This document shows, piece after piece, positions 1-7,557 of a DNA stretch of 64,000 nucleotides. The stretch's first letter is position 1; each line of letters opens with the position of its first letter. The position numbers and the translations under genes were made by a program. The notes beneath the pieces were generated by a model, which ran no database searches, was not told the DNA's origin, and saw only the letters and a list, made by a program, of their open reading frames with translations. The DNA lies in contig NZ_CP110008.1 in assembly GCF_025947285.1 (NCBI RefSeq), forward strand, positions 2,061,001 through 2,125,000. Direction: 5' to 3'. This stretch comes from Flavobacterium sp. N2820 (lineage in GTDB: Bacteria > Bacteroidota > Bacteroidia > Flavobacteriales > Flavobacteriaceae).

Positions 1-1
1 A

Positions 2-397
2 ATTCCTGCTATCGGATTTTCGTTATTAGATTATAGTTGGGATGCCGATTTTGAACCGATAAAAAGCCATGTCAAGCAAATTGCTTTGGGCGTTTTAGAA
101 AAAGGATTGCCCGAAGGTGTTATTTTAAACGTAAATTTTCCGAAATTAAGTAAAGAAAACATCAAAGGAATAAAAATTTGTCGCCAAGCAAAAGCCATGT
201 GGCAAGAAGAATTTGACAAAAGAACGAATCCACAAGGAAAAGAATATTATTGGTTAACTGGTAAATTTGTCAATCAAGACAAAGGAACTGATACAGACGA
301 ATGGGCTTTAGAAAATGGTTATATTTCAATTGTTCCCGTTCAGTTTGATTTAACAGCACATCATGCCATTCAGCAATTGAATGCGTGGGATTTATAA
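2..397 (+). CDS. surE: 5'/3'-nucleotidase SurE, C-terminal part (5' end outside window)
   Basis: The reading frame is open from the first bases of the window and gives about 131 residues, roughly the second half of a SurE protein (usual length about 250). SurE is a metal-dependent phosphatase that dephosphorylates nucleoside monophosphates. Seen here are the IPAIGFS strand, the NVNFP segment, and a C-terminal part with DEWALENGYISIVPVQFD, which matches the family's closing strand and helix. The metal-binding NDDG motif lies upstream of the window and cannot be checked. It is followed 105 bases later by lpxB, a usual surE neighbour in flavobacteria. The call rests on family recall of these motifs. 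Confidence 0.9.
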   Translation: MPAIGFSLLDYSWDADFEPIKSHVKQIALGVLEKGLPEGVILNVNFPKLSKENIKGIKICRQAKAMWQEEFDKRTNPQGKEYYWLTGKFVNQDKGTDTDEWALENGYISIVPVQFDLTAHHAIQQLNAWDL

Positions 398-411
398 AGA
401 AAATATATGAA

Positions 412-506
412 ATCACCACTTAATAACTATTTTGCGTAAGCAAAAAACCATAATTGAAAGGTGATAACATATGTTACCAATAAAAAAATATGATTTAAAC
501 ATATGA
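412..506 (+). promoter_or_regulatory. surE-lpxB intergenic: nested inverted repeats and possible 11-codon leader ORF
   Basis: Three structures are visible. ATCACC (412-417) and GGTGAT (460-465) enclose a tight hairpin TTTTGC-GTAA-GCAAAA (430-445). Directly after lies a perfect 12-base palindrome TAACATATGTTA (465-476). An ATG inside this palindrome (471) opens a frame encoding MLPIKKYDLNI, whose stop overlaps the lpxB start as ATGA (503-506). Whether any of this is functional is unknown; the hairpin lacks a T-run, so it is not a standard terminator. Confidence 0.3.
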
Positions 507-1618
507 AATATTATATCATAGCAGGAGAAGCTTCGGGCGATTTACACGGCTCTAACTTAATGAAAGCGTTGTATGAAAAAGATTCAACAGCCGAAATTCG
601 TTTTTGGGGTGGCGATTTAATGCAAAATGTAGGCGGAACTTTAGTAAAACACTATCGCGAATTAGCATTTATGGGTTTTATCGAAGTCATCATGAACCTA
701 AAGACGATTTTGAACAACATCAAAATTTGTAAAAAAGACATTGAGGCGTTTCAACCAGATGCAATTATTTTCATTGATTACCCTGGTTTTAATATGCGCA
801 TTGCTACTTGGGCAAAAGAACGAAATATTCCAACACATTATTATATTTCACCTCAAATTTGGGCTTGGAAAGAAAATCGTATCAAAGCTATTAAACGCGA
901 TGTGGATTTTATGTATGTAATTCTTCCGTTTGAGAAGGATTTTTACGAGAAAAAACATCATTTTCCGGTTCATTTTGTTGGACATCCATTAATAGATGCC
1001 ATTGCGAATCGAACTGAAATATCAGATGCCCTTTTTAGAACCGAAAATAATTTATCTAACAAACCAATAATTGCACTTTTGCCTGGAAGTAGAAAGCAAG
1101 AAATTTCAAAAATGCTTTCCATCATGCTTTCTGTTGTGAAAGATTTTCCAGAATATCAGTTTGTGATTGCAGGCGCTCCAAGTCAGGAATATGAATTTTA
1201 TAAACCGTTTTTAACCAGCGATAATGTGAAATTTATTTCGAATAAAACCTATGATTTGTTGAGCCATTCGCAGGCCGCATTAGTAACTTCTGGAACTGCA
1301 ACTTTAGAAACTGCCTTATTTAATGTTCCCGAAGTGGTTTGTTATAAAGGAAGTTATATTTCGTATCAAATTGCGAAACGAATTATCACGCTGAAATACA
1401 TTTCATTGGTGAATTTAATCATGGATAAAGAAGTGGTTAAAGAGCTCATTCAAGAAGAATTGAATACGAAAAATTTAAAAATTGAATTGAAAAAAATTCT
1501 AAATCCAGAAAACAGAACCGTTTTACTTAAAAATTATGCCGAATTAAAACAAAATTTGGGTGGTGAAGGTGCGAGCCGAAAAACAGCAGAATTGATTGTG
1601 AATTCAATGAAAAAATAA
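503..1618 (+). CDS. lpxB: Lipid-A-disaccharide synthase
   Basis: LpxB is the inner-membrane-associated glycosyltransferase (GT19) that joins UDP-diacylglucosamine and lipid X to form the lipid A disaccharide. The 371-residue length is normal for the family. Visible motifs are the N-terminal GEASGDLHG, the central QIWAWKENR, VGHPLID before the donor-binding domain, LLPGSRKQEI and the SGTATLE segment near residue 255. The ATG at 503 gives the canonical start MKYYIIAGEASGD. It confirms a Gram-negative lipid A pathway and follows surE, as in related genomes. Confidence 0.95.
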   Translation: MKYYIIAGEASGDLHGSNLMKALYEKDSTAEIRFWGGDLMQNVGGTLVKHYRELAFMGFIEVIMNLKTILNNIKICKKDIEAFQPDAIIFIDYPGFNMRIATWAKERNIPTHYYISPQIWAWKENRIKAIKRDVDFMYVILPFEKDFYEKKHHFPVHFVGHPLIDAIANRTEISDALFRTENNLSNKPIIALLPGSRKQEISKMLSIMLSVVKDFPEYQFVIAGAPSQEYEFYKPFLTSDNVKFISNKTYDLLSHSQAALVTSGTATLETALFNVPEVVCYKGSYISYQIAKRIITLKYISLVNLIMDKEVVKELIQEELNTKNLKIELKKILNPENRTVLLKNYAELKQNLGGEGASRKTAELIVNSMKK

Positions 1619-1658
1619 AAATATTATTCATTTTAAACGAATTAACAAACCTTTTTTA

Positions 1659-1666
1659 TACTTTTG
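1659..1666 (+). promoter_or_regulatory. Candidate -7 box upstream of comEC
   Basis: TACTTTTG matches the Bacteroidota -7 consensus TAnnTTTG and lies 54 bases before the comEC start. No TTG is found 17-23 bases upstream, so the promoter call is weak. Confidence 0.3.
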
Positions 1667-1719
1667 ATTTGAGATAGTCCCCAACTACAAAACTTAAAAT
1701 ACTTTAAAAACAGTTTTGT

Positions 1720-3732
1720 TTGAAAGTATTAAAATTTCCCCTACTTACCCTCACAATTAGTTTCACGATAGGCATTATTGTGTCATATCTTATGCCATTT
1801 TCTTTCCTCAAAATTGCATTGATGTTACTTTTAAATTCTTGCTTTTTTGGCTATTTGTATTGGAAAAGCAAAAAAGTTTTATTTCAAAACGTATATTTTG
1901 GAATTAGCACTTACCTACTTGTTTTTAACCTAGGAATGCTAAGCCATTATGTACATTCTGATGTTAATTCGGCTCAGCACTATACTAAAAAAGCAATTGA
2001 AGAAACAAATAGTATTCGTGCTATCGTTACTACCACTCTAAAACCAAATTTGAAATATAATAAATACTTCATAAGCGTTTTAAGTTTCAATAATGCCATT
2101 TCTTCTGGGAAAATTTTACTTTATGTCCCAAAAAACAATAGCCTACCGTTACATTCTGGTGATGAAGTTTGGCTTCACACTACTGTTTATGCTATTCCAA
2201 AAGCGTTTAATCCCTATCAATTTGATTATTCAAACTATTTAGAAAAGCAGCACGTTTATCATCAAATATACAGCCGTGAGAATGAAGTTAAAATTATTCA
2301 AACACATAAAACTTTGGACTTTTATATTGAAAAAATAAGAAATCAGTTAAGTAAAAGTTACGAAATACATCATTTTGAACCCAGAACCAAAGCCATCATT
2401 GACGCTTTAATTTTAGGTCAGCGATTAGAATTAGACAAAGAAACAATTACTGATTATTCTAATGCAGGAGTCATTCATATTTTAGCGATTTCTGGATTAC
2501 ATATTTCTATTATTTATTTCTTTATCCTGTTCCTATTGAAGCCGCTAAAAAGAATTCGATTTGGAGGCGAAATCCAATTACTAATTATATTAGGAATTTT
2601 ATGGCTTTTTGCGTTGCTTACGGGTTTACCTGCTTCAGTTACAAGAGCAGTGACTTTATTTAGTTTTATTAGTATTGGAAAGTATTTTAACCAACCAAAA
2701 GCTATTTACAACGCATTAGCTATATCGGCTTTTCTAATTTTATTGGTAAAGCCAAATTCCATTTTCGATATTGGTTTTCAGTTGAGTTATGGTGCAGTTT
2801 TATCGATTGTTTTATTTCAACCTTTCTACAAAAAATTTTACTTTACAAAACACAAAATAGGGGTTTACTTTATAGATACCGTTTTGGTTTCTTTTGCAGC
2901 CCAAATTGGCGTTTTGCCTTTAAGTTTGTATTATTTTAATCAATTGCCTTTGCTTTTTTTATTGGCCAATTTGCTTATCATTCCGCTTTCAACAGTTGTT
3001 TTAATTGGTGGAATTAGCATACTATTTTTCAATTTTGTTATTCCGGATTTTGCCATTTTCTTAGGGAAAATATTAGCTTTAATAATAGAATTTATGAATA
3101 AATATATTCATTGGATTGCTCAATTTAAAAGCGGAATTATTACAAATATTTCATTTTCAGGATGGCTCACGTTTACATTATATTTGATTATAATTACATT
3201 TATATATTGGTTATATCACCGTACAATTAAAAATGTATCTTATATTTTAGTGACTATTTTGATTTTTCAATGGAGCTATATTAGTATAAAATGGAACGAA
3301 AATTACAGTAACGAATTAGTTATTTTCAACGAAAAATCAACTTTAATTGGAATCAAAAATCATAATAATGTGATTGCTTTTAGTGACGCCCCTGAACTGC
3401 ATGCTACAACTTTAAATCATTATGCACGAGGTACATTTTCTGATTCGCTACGAATTTTTCCAATGCAAAATGTGATTTCTTTTCAAGATAAAAGAATTTT
3501 AGTTATTGATAGTTTGGGAATTTACAAAACTTCAGTTCGCCCAGAAATCATTGTATTAATTCAAAATCCAAGAATCAATCTTAGTCGATTACTAGGTGAA
3601 CTCAAGCCTAAACTTATTATTGCGGATAAAAGCAATTACAAAAATAATTGTAAGCTTTGGGAAGCCACTTGCAGAAAAGAAAAAATCCCTTTTCATGCAA
3701 TTGCCGAAAAGGGATTCTATACTATAAAATAA
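1720..3732 (+). CDS. comEC: ComEC/Rec2-family membrane protein without a recognisable metallo-beta-lactamase domain
   Basis: Homologue of the ComEC DNA-uptake channel. The N-terminus has closely spaced membrane segments and a DUF4131-like soluble region (about residues 60-190). The Competence domain follows, with the signature HILAISGLHIS at residues 253-263 and many more membrane helices to about residue 500. The 160-residue tail lacks any HxHxDH metal motif, so the nuclease-like metallo-beta-lactamase domain of full-length ComEC is absent or degenerate. At 670 residues it is shorter than the 750-800 typical of Firmicutes ComEC. Translation appears to start at a TTG. It converges on the thioredoxin gene with a 2-base gap, and its 3' end contains that operon's terminator. 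Confidence 0.85.
   Translation: MKVLKFPLLTLTISFTIGIIVSYLMPFSFLKIALMLLLNSCFFGYLYWKSKKVLFQNVYFGISTYLLVFNLGMLSHYVHSDVNSAQHYTKKAIEETNSIRAIVTTTLKPNLKYNKYFISVLSFNNAISSGKILLYVPKNNSLPLHSGDEVWLHTTVYAIPKAFNPYQFDYSNYLEKQHVYHQIYSRENEVKIIQTHKTLDFYIEKIRNQLSKSYEIHHFEPRTKAIIDALILGQRLELDKETITDYSNAGVIHILAISGLHISIIYFFILFLLKPLKRIRFGGEIQLLIILGILWLFALLTGLPASVTRAVTLFSFISIGKYFNQPKAIYNALAISAFLILLVKPNSIFDIGFQLSYGAVLSIVLFQPFYKKFYFTKHKIGVYFIDTVLVSFAAQIGVLPLSLYYFNQLPLLFLLANLLIIPLSTVVLIGGISILFFNFVIPDFAIFLGKILALIIEFMNKYIHWIAQFKSGIITNISFSGWLTFTLYLIIITFIYWLYHRTIKNVSYILVTILIFQWSYISIKWNENYSNELVIFNEKSTLIGIKNHNNVIAFSDAPELHATTLNHYARGTFSDSLRIFPMQNVISFQDKRILVIDSLGIYKTSVRPEIIVLIQNPRINLSRLLGELKPKLIIADKSNYKNNCKLWEATCRKEKIPFHAIAEKGFYTIK
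3675..3716 (-). terminator. Terminator of the peptide-use operon, embedded in comEC coding sequence
   Basis: AATCCCTTTTC (3684-3694) and GAAAAGGGATT (3706-3716) form a perfect 11-bp stem around an 11-base loop. Read on the minus strand the stem is followed by an uninterrupted T-rich run (3685 down to 3675), giving a proper intrinsic terminator about 20 bases past the thioredoxin stop. On the plus strand there is no T-run. The whole structure lies in the last codons of comEC. Confidence 0.75.
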
Positions 3733-3734
3733 AA

Positions 3735-4202
3735 TTATTTTTTCTTAATAATTTGATTGGCTCCGTCTAGCCAAACTTGAGGGCCACCAGCAACATAGCC
3801 CGTACTTCCTAAAGCAGTTAAATTTACTTTTGAATCGGTAGTTTTTGCTGCACTTACAAACCAAACTGTAGGATAACCTCTCACTTGAAGTTGTTGCTGT
3901 AATTGTGCATTTTGCAATTTAACCGCTTCATCTTGTGGCGTTCTTCTTGGAAAATCTAACTCAACTAAAACAACACTTTCTTTTGCCCATTTAATAAATT
4001 CTGGTGTTTTAAAAACTTCCTTTTGCAAACGAATACACCAACCGCACCAGTCTGAACCAGTAAAAAACAAGAACAAAGGTTTATTTTCTTTAATCGAAAT
4101 ATCTGTTGCTTTTGACATATCTGTATGCCAAGTTAATTCTTCTTGCGCTTGTATTGATACACTTGTCAAGGTTAAAAACGCGATAACTAAAATCTTCTTC
4201 AT
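3735..4202 (-). CDS. Secreted thioredoxin-fold protein with WCGWC site
   Basis: A 155-residue protein starting MKKILVIAFLT with a signal peptide cut near residue 20 (SIQAQ/E). The thioredoxin-like domain carries C53 and C56 in SDWCGWC, resembling the DUF255/thioredoxin_7 group that acts as periplasmic thiol reductase or oxidase. The cis-Pro region is visible as VRGYPTVWFV. An upstream in-frame ATG seven codons earlier would spoil the signal peptide, so the start at 4202 is preferred. It is last in the DPP IV-POT-POT operon (52 bases after the second transporter), so it may help disulfide folding of the secreted peptidase; that link is inference. Confidence 0.85.
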   Translation of the reverse strand: MKKILVIAFLTLTSVSIQAQEELTWHTDMSKATDISIKENKPLFLFFTGSDWCGWCIRLQKEVFKTPEFIKWAKESVVLVELDFPRRTPQDEAVKLQNAQLQQQLQVRGYPTVWFVSAAKTTDSKVNLTALGSTGYVAGGPQVWLDGANQIIKKK

Positions 4203-4254
4203 ATTTATAATTTTATAAAACAAAATTAAGCAAAATGGATGCCAACTTTATTTT

Positions 4255-6003
4255 TTATCTTACACCGTGCATCAATTTTTTAATAATTGGTGTCATAACA
4301 AATGAAAGTGTTGCAACCACCAATGAAACAATTGCTAACATCCAGAAAAAATAACTCAATCCCTTTTCATCGGCTATTTTATCTATATTTTCTCCAAATT
4401 TAGCAGCACCTTTCATACCAATTGCAACAGCTAAATACCAAATACCAAACATCATTGCAATCATTCTAGCTGGCACCAATTTACTTACATAAGATAATCC
4501 AACAGGAGAAATACAAAGTTCTGCCATAGTTACAAAAAGATATACTAAAATTAAATAAATCATACTTACAGAAGCTGTTTTTGCACCTGGTTCGATTCCA
4601 TCAGCTCCAATGGCAACAGTAATCATTCCAATAGCTAAAAATACCATTCCTAAAGCATATTTCATATTTGCTGAAGGATTGTATTTACTTTCCCACCATT
4701 TAGAAAACAAAGGGGCTAATGCAATAATATATAGGGAATTTAAAGATGAAAACCAAGAGGCAGGAACTTCTAAAGAATCTTCTGAAAATTGATTTTTTAA
4801 CATCCAAATTGCTATTCCCCAAATAATAACAAAACTAGAAGCTAATACTAAATTAGCGACAGCATATTTTGAAAAGGTTTGTTTGAAAAGCAATAATAAA
4901 ACCCATGTAATAATTCCTAATGGAACGACTACTATTGCAGCATTAACAATTTTAAAAATCATACCAGCATTTCCATCTAAAATTCTGTTAGTATAATCGT
5001 TTGCAAAAATGGTTAAAGTCCCTGGTGATTGTTCAAAAATTGCCCAGAAGAAAATAGTTAAGAAAGCAAAAAATGAAACCGCAATCATTTTTTCTTTAGT
5101 GATTTGAGAATAATTCATTAATCTATATACTAAAAGAAAAAGGAATAATAAAATTGCAATTAAAATAGTAAAATTATTACCCGATAATCCCATCACATCA
5201 AAATTAAATACATCTAATGCCCCATTTGTAATGATTTTAGCAGGTTCAAAAATAATCCAAACTAATCCTAAAATAGTCATTAAACCGATTAAAGCCAATT
5301 GCCAAACAGGGAATGGATTTAATTTATCGTTGTTTTCATCTGTTAATGCAACTTCTTTTTTAACTGGTTTTAAACCAATGTCACCAAAAATATTTTGGGA
5401 TAACCAAAATTGAATTAATCCGAAAAGCATAAAAATACCTGCTAAACCGAATCCCCAATTCCAACCTACTTGCTCTCCTAAATAACCACAAAGAACAATT
5501 CCGAAGAACGCTCCAGAGTTTACTCCCATGTAAAAGATAGTATATGCTCCATCTTTCTTCTCTGGTCTGTCCTTATACATTTCAGATACAATTGAAGTCA
5601 TATTTGGTTTAAAAAATCCATTTCCAAAAACTAACAATATTAATCCTGTATATATGAAAAAAGGAGTTTCTAATGCCATAGAACCATGTCCAAGAGTCAT
5701 TAATAAAGCTCCAATTACAACAGCCCATCTATACCCAATTTTTTTATCGGCAAAATAACCACCCATCATAGTTGAAAGGTAAACAAGTCCCACATAAGAG
5801 CCAAAAAGAGCCATTGCTTGTTCACGAGTCCAATCCCATCCACCATTTAGTGCAGTTGAAGTGAAGAACATTACCAAAAGAGCTCGCATTCCGTAAAACG
5901 AGAATCGTTCCCACATTTCGGTAAAAAACAGAACGAATAAACCACTTGGGTGACCTAAAACGGTACTTTTAAAAAATTGATCAGTTGAGTTTTCTGTATT
6001 CAT
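4255..6003 (-). CDS. Proton-coupled oligopeptide transporter (POT/PTR2 family), second copy
   Basis: A 582-residue inner membrane protein of the major facilitator superfamily that imports di- and tripeptides with protons. The family signature EMWERFSFYGMRALL sits in helix 1 (residues 30-44), and the PTR2 segment FYMGVNSGAFFG is in the middle. It is longer than the neighbouring copy because of an extended central region with extra membrane segments (about residues 210-310). The C-terminal IIKKLMHGV is shared with the neighbour, showing the two arose by tandem duplication. It starts 6 bases after its paralogue ends, within an operon led by a dipeptidyl peptidase. Substrate differences between the copies cannot be read from sequence. 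Confidence 0.92.
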   Translation of the reverse strand: MNTENSTDQFFKSTVLGHPSGLFVLFFTEMWERFSFYGMRALLVMFFTSTALNGGWDWTREQAMALFGSYVGLVYLSTMMGGYFADKKIGYRWAVVIGALLMTLGHGSMALETPFFIYTGLILLVFGNGFFKPNMTSIVSEMYKDRPEKKDGAYTIFYMGVNSGAFFGIVLCGYLGEQVGWNWGFGLAGIFMLFGLIQFWLSQNIFGDIGLKPVKKEVALTDENNDKLNPFPVWQLALIGLMTILGLVWIIFEPAKIITNGALDVFNFDVMGLSGNNFTILIAILLFLFLLVYRLMNYSQITKEKMIAVSFFAFLTIFFWAIFEQSPGTLTIFANDYTNRILDGNAGMIFKIVNAAIVVVPLGIITWVLLLLFKQTFSKYAVANLVLASSFVIIWGIAIWMLKNQFSEDSLEVPASWFSSLNSLYIIALAPLFSKWWESKYNPSANMKYALGMVFLAIGMITVAIGADGIEPGAKTASVSMIYLILVYLFVTMAELCISPVGLSYVSKLVPARMIAMMFGIWYLAVAIGMKGAAKFGENIDKIADEKGLSYFFWMLAIVSLVVATLSFVMTPIIKKLMHGVR

Positions 6004-6009
6004 ATGTAA

Positions 6010-7554
6010 TTAGTTGTTTAGTTCTTTGTCGACACCATGCATTAATTTTTTAATGATAGGCGATAAAATTAATAATAATATTCCGAATCCTATTCCAGTG
6101 TAAAATAAGTATTCAAATAATTTCAAATAACTTTGTTTTGCTAAGTTTAAATCTGGTGCAGTTCCGGTTGAAGTGTCAATAGAAGCAATATTAGCTAAAA
6201 CAGAAGCAATAAATTCTGAACTTGCAGTTGCTAAAAACCAAACACCCATCATAAATCCAACAATTTTTACGGGTGAAAGTTTAGTTACAGCAGACAATCC
6301 TACTGGTGATAGACTCAATTCTCCACAAGTATGTAGTAAATACGTTAAAATCAACCAAAAAGCGGCTACTTTTCCTGTTTCAGAAATATTAATTCCTAAA
6401 ACTAAAGAACCAAAACCTAATCCAACTAAAATTAAAGCAAGAGAAAATTTTACGGCAGTATTAGGATTATATTTTCCTAATTTGACCCACATCCAAGCAA
6501 AAACTGGAGCTAATAAAATAATAAATAATGCATTAAAACTTAAAAACTGACCAGCTGTTAATTCAAAACCTAATACGTTTCTATCCAAAATTCTATCTGC
6601 AAATAAATTTAAAGAAGTATAAGCTTGTTCAAACAAAGCCCAAAAAACAATTGTAAACACAATCAAAATAGTCAAAGCTATTAATTGATCTCTTTCTTTT
6701 CCACTTAATTGAGTTACTGCATAATAAACTATATATAGAAATGATAAACCACCTGCAATTTTTAAAATCCATGAAACAGCATCATGACTTTGTACCATTT
6801 GCCAAAAAAACAACGCCGACAAAGCACTTGCAATATAAATTAACCATTCATTTTTAACACCAAATGAATTTTTAGATAAAAATTCAGGGACTTTTGATTC
6901 ACCTTTTCCTTCTAAAAATCTTTTACCAGAAATAAATGTTATTAATCCAAAGAACATTCCAATTCCTGCCGCTCCAAAACCATAACTCCAACCATAATTT
7001 TCACCTAACCATGCACAAACAATTGTCGCCAAAAAAGAACCTAAGTTAATTCCCATGTAAAAAATGGTAAAGCCTGAATCTCTTCGTTTGTCTCCAGCAA
7101 CATATAACTCACCAACTAAAGACGAAATATTTGCTTTTAAAAATCCAACACCAACAATTATAAGTGATAATGAAAAATAAAAAACCTGTAAAGCAGCATT
7201 ATCTCTGACTATTTCACCAGTCATCGATTGTGTTGCCGCGTTGCCTTCATAGGCCATTCCTAAATGTCCTAAAACCAACATTACACCTCCAAATATGATA
7301 GCTTTTCTGAACCCTAAATATTTATCAGCGATAAAGCCTCCAATAACAGGAACTGCATATACTAAAGCTGCGTAACTTCCGATTAACAAGTTTCCAGAAT
7401 CGTCTGAAAATAAATGATATTTTGTTAAATAAAAAATTAATAAAGCTTTCATTCCATAAAATGAAAACCGTTCCCACATTTCAGTGAAAAACAGAATAAA
7501 TAAACCTTTTGGATGTCCAAAAAAAGTTTCCCCTGAAGTTTTTAGTGTTGTCAT
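6010..7554 (-). CDS. Proton-coupled oligopeptide transporter (POT/PTR2 family), first copy
   Basis: A 514-residue transporter with EMWERFSFYGMKALL in helix 1, the DKYLGFRKAI loop after helix 2, and FYMGINLGSFL in helix 5: classical POT features. The ExxERF motif is required for proton coupling in characterised members. It lies 3 bases downstream of the DPP IV homologue on the same strand, so the two are surely cotranscribed. The context indicates that dipeptides released by the peptidase are imported here. The short C-terminus ends in KKLMHGVDKELNN. Confidence 0.93.
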   Translation of the reverse strand: MTTLKTSGETFFGHPKGLFILFFTEMWERFSFYGMKALLIFYLTKYHLFSDDSGNLLIGSYAALVYAVPVIGGFIADKYLGFRKAIIFGGVMLVLGHLGMAYEGNAATQSMTGEIVRDNAALQVFYFSLSLIIVGVGFLKANISSLVGELYVAGDKRRDSGFTIFYMGINLGSFLATIVCAWLGENYGWSYGFGAAGIGMFFGLITFISGKRFLEGKGESKVPEFLSKNSFGVKNEWLIYIASALSALFFWQMVQSHDAVSWILKIAGGLSFLYIVYYAVTQLSGKERDQLIALTILIVFTIVFWALFEQAYTSLNLFADRILDRNVLGFELTAGQFLSFNALFIILLAPVFAWMWVKLGKYNPNTAVKFSLALILVGLGFGSLVLGINISETGKVAAFWLILTYLLHTCGELSLSPVGLSAVTKLSPVKIVGFMMGVWFLATASSEFIASVLANIASIDTSTGTAPDLNLAKQSYLKLFEYLFYTGIGFGILLLILSPIIKKLMHGVDKELNN

Positions 7555-7557
7555 AGT

